Below, piece after piece: positions 11,882 through 23,378 of a stretch of DNA of 64,000 nucleotides. A model generated the notes under the pieces. That model saw only the letters and a program-made list of their open reading frames with translations. It did no database searches and was not told where the DNA came from. Origin of the DNA: Agapetus fuscipes (taxonomy: Eukaryota; Arthropoda; Insecta; Trichoptera; Glossosomatidae); assembly GCA_951799405.1 (NCBI GenBank), contig OX637332.1, positions 17,675,001-17,739,000 on the forward strand, given 5' to 3'. The translations under genes were made by a program, and so were the position numbers. The first letter of the stretch is position 1; every line of letters starts with the position of its first letter.

Positions 11882-14279
11882 TCAATCCTGGGATTGGTTT
11901 GCAGCAATATCTTGTACTCTTGATCTCCATTCCTCCCTGTCTTGTGCGGCTCTTTTAAGCTCTGCATATGTTGAGCAGCGCACGTCCACCAGCAGGTCCT
12001 CCAGGTACTCTTGGCGTGGGCGTCCCCTAGAGTTGGTTCCCTCGGTCATCCCCTCCATTATGGCATGCAAGAGACCTTCTTGCCGTATTACATGGCCGAT
12101 CCATCTTGCACGCCTTTCGGACAAAGTCCTGAGCAGGTGCCTTCCTCCTTGGATTCTTTGGAGAACCTCCTCATTTGTGGTGTGGTCTCTCCAGGAAATT
12201 CCTAGAAGCCTTCTATACGACCACATCTCGAAAGCCTCTAGTCTTCGTTTATCCCTTTTGGATAGGCACCATGTCTCGCAGCCGTACATCAAAATACTCC
12301 ATACATATGTTTTGATGAGGAGTAGTCTCAGTTTCAGGTCTATGTTGTTTGATTCTATTATTTTTGCTTTTTTATTAAATGCAAGTCTAGCCTGGTGTAT
12401 ACGGCTGTCGATGTCGCTCTTTGACCGTCCGTCCCACGTTATTTTACTGCCAAGGTAGACAAACTCCCTTGTGTTCCCCAATGGCACTCCTGACATAACT
12501 ACTCCCATCCGATGCTGCACTCGGCCCACAGTTAGCAATTTTGTTTTGTCTTTATTTATCTTCATATTGTAGTTATTTTGGAGAATGCTTTCCATAGTTG
12601 TTAAGGCCTCCTGCAGTTCTTCTTCACTTTCAGCAACCATAGCAATATCGTCAGCAAACCTTATCATATCCACCTTTTCACCGTGTATCCTTACACCTTT
12701 TTTGTGGCTCATTCTTTCTCGCAAGTCATCGATCGCACTTTGTATATAAGCGTTAAAGAGAAGAGGTGACAGAGCGCATCCCTGTCTTACCCCTTGTCTT
12801 ATATTAGCTTCCTTTGTGTCATCGTCACATCTGATTATGGCGGTCTCATTCTTGTATAGCACCTGGATTATACGTCTATCTCTGTATTTTATATCAATTT
12901 TCTTCAAAGTCTCGAAGAGTTTTCTCCATTCTACTTTGTCAAAGGCTTTCTCCAGGTCTATAAATGCGATGAACGTGTTTTGGTTTCTTTTTATTCTCTT
13001 TTCTAGTAGCATTCGTAAAGACAGTATTGCTTCTCTGGTTCCTACACCTCTTCTGAAGCCACATTGGTCTCTGGAAAGAATGCTCTCTACTTTTGGTTCA
13101 ATTCTCTTCAGAATGATATTAGTCAATATTTTTGAGGCATGGGATATTAGGTTGAGAGTTCTGTGCTGTTCACACTTTGTCGTACCTGCCTTCTTTGGTA
13201 ATGTGACAATTAGGCATTTCTCGAAGTCCGCTGGTATCTCTCCAGTTTTATATATTGTCTGTATCATTCTAAACAGGGCATCTGTGGTTCCTTTTCCTGC
13301 TGATTTAATTAGTTCGGCTGGGACGTCATCGATTCCGGGTGCTTTACCGTTTTTGAGTTTTTTTAGTGCGAGGTCAAACTCTTCTCTAATGATTGGATCT
13401 CCCAGATCGTCCTCGTCTACCTCATTTTCTCTTTCTATCAATGTTTCGCTGTCAATATTAACCTTGCCATTGTACAACATTTCGAGATATCCTTTCCATC
13501 TCTCTCCTATTTGGTCATTTTCGAAAAGAATTTTGCCGTCTTCTCCTTCTATTGCATAGCCCTTTCCAATTCTCATCCCAAAGAAATCTTTCACCGCAGC
13601 GTGAGCTTTTTCTACATTTCCTCTCTTGAGGTCGTCATTTATCTTTTTGCAGTTATTCTGGTAGTATGTTTCTTTTGCAATTCTTGACTCTCTGTTTATT
13701 TTATTTCTTAGCACTTTGTATTTCTCTTGTGATTCAGCTCTTGTATCATTTTTGAGCTCTCTTCTTTCTTTTATCATATTTAGAATTTCATCAGTTATCC
13801 ATTCCTTCCTTGCTTGGGGTCTTTCCCTGCCTACAATTTCCTCTGCCGTAGTTTTTATCTTCGACTTTATCTCTTCCCAGATCGTATTCACGTTCTCCTC
13901 TTCCATTAGGTGGCATTCTTGTGTCTTTTCTCTAAAAGTGTCATTGACTTCTTTTGTCTCTAATAGTTTTGTATCCCATTTGAAATTATTTTTATTTTTT
14001 ATTTTTTTCAGTTTTAGAAGACTTTTGGCCATTACCATATTATGATCAATATCTATATCGGGGCCGGGATAACTTCTACAGTCTTTTATTTGGTTTTTAA
14101 ACCTATATCTAACCATTATATAATCTATTTGCAGTCTTTGTCGATCTCCAGGGGATTTCCAGGTATATCGCTGTCTTGGGTGGTGTTGAAAACAAGTGTT
14201 TGCTCTTATTAATTTGTGTTTTTCGCAGAATTCTGTCAATCTGTTTCCTCTGTCATTTCTTGCACCTAGCCCAAAAGGC
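11882..14279 (-). pseudogene. LINE endonuclease C-terminus and reverse transcriptase
   Basis: An 822-residue open frame. The first 24 residues are read from the inserted solo LTR and are not native; native coding starts at about residue 25 (PFGLGARN). The end of the AP-type endonuclease follows, with IDYIMV near residue 75 and DHN at residue 102. The reverse transcriptase spans about residues 335-610, with the first catalytic Asp in FIDLEKAFD (D465), RQGVRQGCALSPLLFN, and FADD at 565-568 supplying the other two Asp. The C-terminus has the ...RWIGHVIR...GRPR pattern common in RTE-like and 'craniofacial development protein 2-like' insect elements. It would copy the element's RNA at a nicked target. 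The reading frame is open and the catalytic residues are present, but the endonuclease is cut off. Confidence 0.9.
14276..14279. repeat. Left target duplication AGGC
   Basis: AGGC abuts the TGTAACG end of the solo-LTR-like element and is repeated at 14535-14538. Confidence 0.8.
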
Positions 14280-14534
14280 TGTAACGAGATGGATTTGTTT
14301 GTTAGGTAAAATGGAACATGAGATTTGAATTTGAATGAAAAGGAAAACAAAGGAATGCAGAAAGAGGAAGAAGCTTGCCTGGCGTGAGAGCCAGAAGCAT
14401 GTGAATTTTGTTATAATTAATATTATTGTGCTGTGGTTGTGTATACATTGTGAAAGAAATAAAAGTAAACATATTAAAGTGGCTGTTAATTATTAATTGT
14501 GTCAATCAGCAGGACTAGAAGAAAAACCCTCACA
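14280..14534 (+). mobile_element. Solo-LTR-like element, copy 2, inside LINE
   Basis: 255 bp with ends TGTAACG...CCTCACA (TGT...ACA), flanked by a perfect 4-bp duplication AGGC. Removing the element and one AGGC joins the two endonuclease parts in frame. A possible AATAAA poly(A) signal lies near 14458-14463. Copy 1 is at 7149-7407. The ends and the 4-bp duplication fit an LTR made by recombination of a Gypsy- or BEL-type element. The parent element is not in this window. Confidence 0.8.
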
Positions 14535-14538
14535 AGGC

Positions 14539-15226
14539 CCTACGCAAGTTCCTTCGCGTCCTTCTCCTACAACAGCATTCCAATCTCCTAGGAGAATCAG
14601 ATTTTCACCTGCTTTTATCTCTAAAATAAATTTATCTAGCGCACTGTATACATCCTCCACCTCTTCATCATTACAGTGTCAGTGGGCTTAGTTTCTATTT
14701 TGACCAGAATAATTCTTCCGCTATATTGCACGTATCCCTTAACCCGTCTTCCCCACTCCTTGCACAGCACAACGCCAACTCCTCCTTGACCAGGTTTATC
14801 CTTTATGCATCCTGTGTGGATGATTCTGTAGTCACCACTCCAGAAATCTCCACAATTGGGCCATCTCATTTCTGCTATACCTAGGGCATTTAGGTTTACG
14901 TTGTGCATTTCTGCTTTCAGGTTATCCAGTTTGCTGTTTTGCAGTAATGTGCGGACATTCCACGTTGCCCATCTCGCTATTTCGTTCTTTGTATTTGACT
15001 TTGTATTTGACTTTGTTTTTGACTTTGTATTTGACTTTGGTTTCACTACCGATTTTGTGTTTCTATAATCTCGAGTAGTCCCCACCCGGAGATCCGAACG
15101 GGGGACTGTTTTACCTCCGGAGAATTTTACTAGAGATTTAGTCATAATTGCTGGTTCTTGGGATGCCACTTGGGCCTTTAATGTGGTAGTTTCCCGTTTC
15201 TTTCCACATCCTATGCCGTTGACCAC
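14539..15226 (-). pseudogene. LINE endonuclease N-terminal part
   Basis: The open frame at 14636-15226 begins MVNGIGCGKK. It has a KSNT-type repeat (15000-15045) and then the AP endonuclease start WATWNVRTLLQ with the catalytic-type Glu in GIAEMRW. The frame is lost near 14671-14680 by a one-base shift. In the next frame, coding resumes with an LLGDWNAVVG motif (the endonuclease D-x-N site) up to the solo-LTR insertion at 14534. Upstream, 15227-15469 is probably the 5' untranslated region. Inactive as it stands. Confidence 0.85.
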
Positions 15227-15469
15227 GAAGGTTCTTCCGCCTTTGGAGATTATTTACTTCTCCAGGACAAGAGGGTGCCCTAGCCAACATTTGTCTAGTG
15301 AGACAAAAGTTGGTTGTCAGCTTATTCCGGCCAACGCTCGGTCCCCTTTCTGTTTAGCCGCCATTACGCGTTTCCATCTTCACCACAGGGAGGTACAGAA
15401 TAGGGATTTTTGTTTCATTGTGGCTGGGACCATAAGGCATTACTCAGTCACTCCACAGCTTGAAGACAA

Positions 15470-15522
15470 ATGTAATATGAGTCTCAAATGTAATACATCT
15501 TTGCAACTCAGACTAAGATTTA
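15470..15522 (+). repeat. R3 copy, 3' part
   Basis: ATGTAATATGAGTCTC through CTTTGCAACTCAGACTAAGA completes the R3 copy that began at 11693. The first seven bases are the LINE target duplication. Confidence 0.85.
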
Positions 15523-15819
15523 AATACATTTTTATCTCGTTTGTTTTTTTTTAATTTTGAATCAAATAAAAGAAAATATAAAAAAAAGCTTTTCGATTCT
15601 GCCGCTAGATGTCAATATATTTTCATACATATTTCGATACAAACACAAAAGGGTCTATAATGGTTTATGAGTGTATTTTAGTAGGCGGTTCAAACACATA
15701 CGCGAATACTCGCAGCATTGCAGCATATATACAAAATTTTATTCTCTATACATTGGGAGTGTGTGTCATCTGCTATGGAGGCATTAATTTTGAAAATCGA
15801 ATCTCCAAGCAATTGACGA

Positions 15820-16088
15820 CCACGAAGGACAATATAATAGAAGATTCTCGCGTCAAAATGTTTGTGGACAAACTCCTCCTAAACGGCCATACGGATCCTT
15901 ATGAAATTTTGTAGGCTTATTTAATTTGTATCAAAATCGGAACACAAGTATATTTCATTTAGCCATATGATTAAATCAGTTTTTTCGACGAATTTTTTTT
16001 TGTTGTATTTTTTTGTTATTAGTCATCATTACATTCATAAGATCTGAAATTTTCTTAAGAGGAATAACTCCTTTTTCATACATCAGCT
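15820..16088 (+). repeat. Helitron-like repeat, upstream partial copy
   Basis: The block CTCGCGTCAAAATGTTTGT, a TCCTCCTAAACGGCC block and ATGAAATTTTGTAGGC match the downstream copy at 16107-16240. The terminal bases are not identified. Confidence 0.5.
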
Positions 16089-16445
16089 CTATCTTATATA
16101 CAAAATTCTCGTGTCAAAATGTTTGTTGTCAAAGTCCTCCGAAACGGCTTTACGGATCCTCATGAAATTTTGTAGGCTTATTTTATTTATATCAGAATCG
16201 GACAACAAGTATATTTTATACAGCCGTATGATTAAGACGAGCGTACACAGATTTCTGTTTTCATTTTTTTCAAAGAAATATGTTATTTTTATTTTGTTTT
16301 TTGTTATCTGCAGTTATATATACCTATGTGATCGGCGGTTATCATCTACAGCAATTCTTTTTTCTCTTTGTCTACATTTTATTCCCACACACTCACTTGA
16401 AATAATGTAGGTATATGTCAGAACAACGTTTGCCGGGTCAGCTAG
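16089..16445 (+). mobile_element. Non-autonomous Helitron-like element
   Basis: Begins TCTATCTTATATAC and ends GCCGGGTCAGCTAG followed by T. This fits the Helitron rule of a TC start, a CTAG end and insertion before T. The internal CTCGTGTCAAAATGTTTGT...TCCTCCGAAACGG block is one I recognise as a common insect repeat of this type. No Rep/helicase is present. Helitrons give no target duplication, so the 5' edge is less certain. Confidence 0.6.
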
Positions 16446-16761
16446 TAACTTATAAGATAGAGTAGTCCGATTCAGAAAAACAAAGCTCATTTCTTGCCAA
16501 ATGTTTCTATTTACAGATTTAAGCACTTCTCTTCTTCTTGACAGGAAGATGTGATAAAATATCGTTCGGATATAAATTATATATTTGATCTTAAAATGGC
16601 ATAGGTACTCAATACAACAATCAATAAAATATTGAGCTTGTGATCGTGCTCTTTCAAACGAAGTTCAACTTACATAGCATAGAAAGTTGAATTTAAAGAT
16701 TTATTTGGTTTATTTAAAAAAACAACAATATTTGCTGTTTAATATCTTATACAATAACTCA

Positions 16762-17026
16762 ATTATCTAATCTAATCTAATCTAAGTTGCAAAGATATGT
16801 TATATTGGAGATTCACATTACATGCATTCTCACAACCAGACATGTACCAGTTTGCGTTTGCACATGCCTCATGTGAGCCTACAACATAAAAACCAAATCT
16901 CAAATGGACATATACCCTGCAACTCTTGCCGTCCTTCCCTGTAACAGGGGTGACATTGGCAAAGTGAACCATTTTTACAGTATGGGTGGTCAGCCGCATA
17001 CCAACCTATAAGTCAAGGAACAATAA
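16762..17026 (-). repeat. Repeat family R3 copy
   Basis: A tail of three tandem TCTAATC units, followed by the full R3 body ending CCTATAAGTCAAGGAAC. It is one of the best-preserved copies. Confidence 0.85.
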
Positions 17027-17129
17027 TCCAGGTATAAATCAATAAATCCAGAGAGCGGCTAGGGGGGGGGGGGGGTAGGCTCAAGTTTCAGAAAACTATC
17101 GCCGCCTTGTCGATCTATCAAATTAAATT

Positions 17130-17413
17130 AGGCTGATTTATTTGGTGAGCGCTGTTTTTGTGTGTATCACACCTCAAGAGCCCTCTGCGAGCTTGGTCGT
17201 CGCTGTAGAAAGCGATTCTCAAGCAAGACCCAGTTGTTGTAAGGCTGGATGAACCTTTTGATGACCGGTCTTTGGTAAGGTTTATGAATTTTTCAACCCA
17301 GCGTAGAGCAAATTTGAAAATATAAATGGTATATTTTTTGTGCTCCGCCGGGATTCGAACCCACGACCTTCCAGTTACGAGTCCGAAGTGTTACCACCTG
17401 CACTACGGACCGG
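17130..17413 (-). repeat. SINE family S2, full copy
   Basis: Minus strand. The tail GGCTGATTTATTTGG is at the left. The head at the right carries GGGATTCGAACCC and GGACCGG. Confidence 0.85.
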
Positions 17414-17525
17414 TCAAAATCGCCCCTCAATCGCCCTCCACGTAATTTTTGTCCCCTTAAAGACCAAAATCGTTCCCAGATTGGGAACCACTGTTGCAGC
17501 ATGTTTAAGGAGCTTGCAACTAACT

Positions 17526-17715
17526 CGCAACTAAGCTACGAATGTAGTGTTACTTCTTGCCGCGTTATCCTTAAAGGGTTTTGCATGTGGCGAGTGGATA
17601 CGTTTTTGTTTATTACAGGTAAGAGGGCCGTCCAACCACTTAAGTTGAAGTGGCGGTTTCTCAGCTCCTGAGGGGGCTGGTACTAATTTCTTTTAAAGGC
17701 TGAGTAAGCCTTGCC
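17526..17715 (-). repeat. SINE family S1, 3' part
   Basis: Has the S1 tail CGCAACTAAGCTACGAAT and body through GGCTGAGTAAGCCTTGCCGG. The tRNA-like head is missing. Confidence 0.75.
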
Positions 17716-17859
17716 GGTATTTTATATTTATAGAGTATAAATGGCGATAATCACTTTACAGATATACCATTTATCTGCATTCCGTTCGAAGCTTAGAGAC
17801 ATTTAATCTAATCTAATCTTATCTCCCATAGTTCTACGATAATTCATTATTTTGTTGTT

Positions 17860-18172
17860 TATGCACAAGCAAACAATCGCGTTTCCAAAGTATGTTTTTG
17901 GTGTAATCGACAAAATTTTAGCCTTTTTTGTCCTAAAGACGCTTGTGACATAAGAAAAAATCGTACTACATCATAAAACCAAATTAATGGGAATGCCAAT
18001 AAATGCATTTTAATTTTAATTTTAGAGCTGTTATAACGATATAATAACTATCTTAACGATATGATAAAAAATAAATCAGTTATGCCATTTTTCAGCAATC
18101 TCAAACTTTAAACAGCTCTCCTGAATGATAAAGTTGTTGTCGCTTATGCCCTATTGCCTTTAAACCGTCAAT
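17860..18172 (+). repeat. Repeat family R6, copy 1
   Basis: About 310 bp that recurs in inverted orientation at 47128-47425. Shared blocks include AAGCAAACAA, GCTTGTGACATAAG, ATCTCAAACTTTAAAC and GCCTTTAAACCGTC. There is no coding region, and the ends are not defined by a target duplication that I can see. Confidence 0.75.
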
Positions 18173-21100
18173 ATTATAGGTTACAAGATGAAGTACAACC
18201 GTAATTATGGGAGTGCTTGAGAAGCCGATAGTTTCTCACTATCGTCGATAATTCCTTGGTCTCCCATTGTGAGATGATTATAAAATTCTCAGTTGACGAC
18301 TTATACGTACATTCCACATATTGTTCGGTTCAAGTATTTATGGTGTAGAATTATTATTAAAATGTTCGTATTTTGGGATTCCCACTGTCCACTCGCATTC
18401 TTCTGCGATGGAATCTTGGTGGATCGGAATTTTCAATCATTTTTTTACACGTCATAAAAATGACTTTTTGCTTGGAACGAATGTATGGATTTTCCTTTTT
18501 TATTGCGTCGCGCTGTTGAGACCCTATTTGCGCAACAACGGGTAATCGTACAAACCATAAAAATAGCAATTTTCTATTATTTATCATCTTTTTTTTTAGA
18601 TATTTTTTGTAAAAAAATAATAAATATGATGAAACTCAACTTATAGGTGAAACATTTTTTCAAAAACATAATAGTTTTTTACTCTTATACCTTTATTTGA
18701 AAATCAAAGCTGCTGTTTGAAGCTTGCCATGCCATGTAATATCAATTTCAGCCTTTCATTACATAGGTATTATCAAACACTTACTTTTCGATATTGGTTG
18801 CTTATATTTTTTAACTCGACTCTGTTTTGATGATGTTTGAAATTGATATATGTAAGTACCTACCAAAAGGCAAATTTTAATTTTGTTGATTGATTGTAAG
18901 ACGAGAATAAACCTATAATGTTGTGACTTCCAGAGTTGACTTTCATTTGTCGAGGTTTTTCGACGTTTAAACACGCTATTTTCAAGAGAATAACTGTCCC
19001 TCAAAACATAATTCACATCCCCCTTGCTAATAACTCTTTTCCTACCTCATCCCTGGAACTTTCTAGTGAATACACTTTTGTAGATTAAGGATATTGTTTT
19101 TTTTTTTAATTCAGTCGTTCTCTTGAAAATGACGTGTTAATAAGTGCTCGAAAAAGGCAACTAAAAAAATACGTTTTTTTTTTCATTTTGATTTACTCAG
19201 TCAAATTGAATATTTTAAATGTGAATTCACCAACTCTTAAACTTTTACAAATCATGTATTAAACTTCAACCTGTACATAATTACGTTGCAATAAGATACT
19301 CATTAAAATTATTATATTTTGAGTCTGGTAGATAGGTAATATATTTCTTGCTCATGTTTCACTTATGTAATATTTACTAATGTAAATCATAAACAGTGTT
19401 TTAAAGTTATTAAGGTGTTATTTATTTATATAACAATCATAAAATAAGTCATGGAACATCTTATATTCTATAATACAGCAGCGTTTGATCACCCAAACTA
19501 AGGATTAAAGATTAAATAAAGTTAAAGATGCTTGTTTTACGACAGAGTAAGTATTAATTACTCTTCATTGTGTATTTAAATGTAACAGTAAACAGCGTGT
19601 AAACAGTTTTTAAAGCCTTTCAATGGATTGTTTAGCGATTGATTACAATATACCTAATATACACTTTTACTCTACAAACAAATAAATGAAAAATTAATTG
19701 AAAGCTTTCACGCTCATTAAGGCAGTCTTCTCTTTCGTTCCTCCCACGCAACGGCTGCCGACGTAATGTTATTATTTTCCGTAGCCCAAAAGTCGCTGAG
19801 TAAATTTCTCTCTTGTTTCAAAATAGCCTCATGTCCGTGACGCTACGCCGCTTAGACTGGGGCGAGGGAAGCGAGCGTGCTTCATTGTCTCTAAATATAA
19901 GCTGTGCGCGATCTCCACCAACACTGACAATTCCCGTTAGGAAACACAAAATGACTTTAAATTGAGTTACGGTCGTTTTCCTCATTTACCGTTGATTACT
20001 TTTTAAAAAGTCATCTCTACGATAATAGCATTGTTTTTTAATGAAGCATCACAAAATTATGCAACTCTGATGTTCTTTTATAAGACGGCTAGTTCCACCC
20101 TTAGATTGTTCTAGACATAATGTTTCTGGATTTTGCAATTCGGGTTTTTTCGAGTTTTTCAGGTGTAGATAGTAACGGATCATTACGATAAAAACGAATG
20201 CAATAAACAACTGATGGAAATAAAAAAAAACAAGATAAAACCCTTTTGGAGGAAAAAACAAAAAAAATGGAATATTTAGAGTGGTTTTTTGTACACTTGC
20301 AAAATAAATAAAAACAAACAGTAAAATACATCTATTTGTTAAATTATGTGTGAAATATGTATAATGAATTATAATATTACACAAATGTGAAAATCAATTC
20401 GTCTTGAAATGTGTTCTTGCGGATACGTAAGTAATTCTATCAGTATTGTTGTGATGCTCGAAATGTACCTAATTGTTTGAATAATACAAATTTAATCTCT
20501 TTAGAGATTGGTTGAGTAGACTCTACAAACAGTGGCGATAGAATTATACGTGCCTATTCGAATAATGATAATGCGTGATGAAATATGAATATATCGATGT
20601 ATGTACATTCAAAATCAAGCTTTCGCTATTAATAACTATAGGAAAAAATAGTTGGTTTTAACATCAATTGGGAAATTAACACCATTGGAAAAATATATAT
20701 GAGGAAGGTAAAATAAAAATAAAATATAGTGTTTACGTATTTTATAGACAGGTGTAATCGTGAACATTATAATAAAAGGAAGATTTCATAAAAATCTTTA
20801 CCCGCAACCAGTGGCAGTATTTGTAAAATATTTTGTTCTTAAATTATCATGTATTACCTATTTTAATTCAGGTACTTCTAATAATTTGTAATATTTTTTG
20901 TGTATTACAAAAAAATGAGTTGTGGAGAAAATAAACATTTAAACAGTGACTTTTTTAAGACTCTTATTTTAATGAAATAGAAAACGTTTTTTACACATCG
21001 GCATATAAAACGCAGTGCAAAATACATACATACCTACAACGCCCTTGGAAGGGGTAGTGCGACTAAACGACGCTATATAAAAAAATGACCAGTTATTATT

Positions 21101-22560
21101 ATTAGGCAAATATTTGAAGAAGACACAATGAAAGATAAATAGGAAAATATTTAAGTTTGTGATCTATAAACGGCAAATTATACGCACAAAACGTAGGTAG
21201 GTACGAAGCAACAAAAACATATCAAATAGATGTTCAGGATACAAGCGGCAGTGAAGGAATGCCTATAACCAGCAGAAGATTTACTGAAACTCACAAACAA
21301 CAGAATGTCTAGCCCTACAAAATAGTGTGTGCTTTAATGCGAGTTGTGAAAGCTTACTTTGGTACTTATATTATACGAAAATATATACGTATACGTTATC
21401 TTTTTTTCCTTTTTGGGTTATTTGAATTTCACTTAAAAGGCTACTCCACTTTGACTGGGTGAAGTGAGTAATTTAAGCACACGCATGCCGTCTCACTATG
21501 AACATTCCGCAACCAACGTGTGCGAAAGGAAGAATTGAAGCGTTTATTGAAATTTGACTAGTTTTTACTCTAAAATTCACGTATTCACAGTCAACACCCT
21601 CAGCATACTAAATAATGAAATTCTCAAATTTCGGATCCATCTTTAAGCGCTTAGAATTTTCCTAAATAAATACTGACGTAACCAAATGTTGAAAAAAAAA
21701 GATGGTGCGTCATCAAATAAGAAGAGCCATATTATACTTATTTTTGACGAATTCATTTAAAATCATTTTCTCAATTACTTTTTTATCATGAAAAAAATTA
21801 ACACAAATATAAATTACCTATAAAAGTAGAACAATAAACACTATATTTTATTTTTATTTTACTGTTAAAAGTGTGATTGTTTTTAATTACCACCTCCAAT
21901 TTGTAAAGATTTACGAGAATATTCTTTGATATGTGTATTTGAATCAACTATACAAACGATTGTTTTTTCACGATGTTGTTTGATATTTTTTTCCTCTCTG
22001 ACTTTTCTAACGCTCTACTAGACAGGCATTTTCGTAAATGCTGAAAATATCCATAACATTGCTGTATTTATGATTATTACCACATGATATTACGAGTATT
22101 ACAAGAACCACAGAAGAAACGCCCGAGGCGAATGAGGAACTCCTCGTGATTATAATGAAGTACAAACATGCTTCATGCGGCCACTGAAACCCGTAACACG
22201 ACTTATTAATAATACTTTATGTTGATATTACAGAAAAATATTTGTAAGGGTTTCATTCATCAATATCTTATGGGCTTCAAGTCAATCGCATTTACTTCCA
22301 TTGTTGTTTCAGGATCTTCGTTCGTTTGTCAGAAGTTGTTTAGTTTGCTTAGCAGTGCCTAGGTATTTGCACACTTTTCTCTTATAAATTCTAGCTTTTT
22401 TTTTATCTTATGCAGGGTTTTATTTGAAATCTTTGTTACTACACGCACGTAAACTACGTAGTTGCACAATTCAAGGAGAAACTTATATCTCTTTATTTTT
22501 TGTTTCGATTAATACGTAAGCAACTATTGAATGAAAAATTAAACAAAAAAATATATAATA
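18173..22560. other. Long stretch without a recognised gene
   Basis: Very AT-rich, with short spurious frames. The exception is a GC- and CpG-richer block at about 19715-19950, treated as a finding. No SINE or LINE piece is recognised in most of it, which makes it the quietest part of the window. Confidence 0.5.
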
Positions 22561-22599
22561 TTTTATAAATATTATATATATTTTTAATATATTATAAAT

Positions 22600-22790
22600 C
22601 TGTTAACACAGTGAAAGTCCATTTTTATAAATATTTAAAAATATAAATGGTACAACATTGTTGTAACTATTCTGCTCCCGAAGATGCCTCATTAGGCGAA
22701 AATATTCGAGCAAAAATAAAAAAATAAAGTGAATTAAAACAATGTTGTACCATTTATATTTTTAAATATTTATAACAAAATATATTCTTT
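22600..22790. repeat. Foldback element with hammerhead-like core
   Basis: The two arms (22625-22662 and 22738-22775) are perfect 38-bp inverted copies. The loop holds CCGAAGA-T-GCCT-CATT-AGGC-GAAA (22678-22701). That layout resembles the CUGANGA/stem II/GAAA core of a hammerhead ribozyme, with C for U in the first box and one extra base before the stem. The leading ACACAGTGAAAGTCCAT is shared with 60794-60809. Confidence 0.75.
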
Positions 22791-23139
22791 CATCACAATC
22801 CACGTGGATGCCATTCTGACATTCCATACTTGGGATTTGCTTTATTTGGATTTTAGTTTTTTGACTGATTCTGGAGTGTCATCCGCATTTCTTTAATTTT
22901 TTTTAACCGGAAAATCTCTGATTCTGTATGAAAATCAGTGCAAGATAAGGTCAGGATGTAAATTGGCCAAGACAATATTGTGTCGTCACCCGGCCGGGTT
23001 GCTAAGGAAAAGGCATACAATTATTTTGTAATTAGTTACAAAGGACGGTGGTCCAATACAAGGCTGATGTTTGCTCACCGAAAAAAAAAATGTTCCGACC
23101 GCATTACCCAATTGGATGTTTTTTCAAGTTGTTGATGAT

Positions 23140-23378
23140 CTATAATCTATAATCTAAGTTGCAAAGATATATTACTTTTGAGATTCATATTAAATGCATT
23201 CCCACAAGCAGACACGTATAAGTTCGTGCTTACACATGCCGCATGTGGGCTTACAATATAAAAACTAAATCTCAAATCAACATAAGCCCTGCAACTCTTG
23301 CCGGCATTCCCTGAAACAAGGATGACATCGGCAAAGTGAAACATTTTTTTCATTATGAGTGGTCAGCCTCATTCTAAC
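23140..23378 (-). repeat. Repeat family R3 copy
   Basis: Tail ATCTATAATCTATAATCTAA at the left. The body shows CCCACAAGCAGACACGTATA and the GCAAAGTGAAACATTTTT block. Confidence 0.8.

Larger units (their letters stand above)
11868..15469 (-). mobile_element. APE-type non-LTR retrotransposon, broken
   Basis: A near-complete minus-strand LINE of 3602 bp, flanked by a 7-bp target duplication ATGTAAT (11861-11867 and 15470-15476). Its 3' end is a short AAG repeat rather than poly(A), as in RTE-like elements. It encodes an endonuclease and a reverse transcriptase, described in separate entries. The coding frame is broken by a frameshift near 14671-14680 and by a 255-bp solo-LTR-like insertion (14280-14534), so this copy is inactive. 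It has itself landed inside an R3 repeat. Confidence 0.9.

Noticed and set aside
11712..12458. Plus-strand open frame of 248 codons, with another of 247 codons at 12816-13559
   Set aside because: Both are antisense shadows of the LINE reverse transcriptase frame on the minus strand.
14282..14350. First 24 codons of the 822-residue LINE frame as native protein
   Set aside because: They are read through the solo-LTR-like insertion; the native protein continues upstream on the other side of it.
15609..15914. 101-codon frame before the Helitron-like end
   Set aside because: It runs into the repeated Helitron-type block and shows no recognisable domain.
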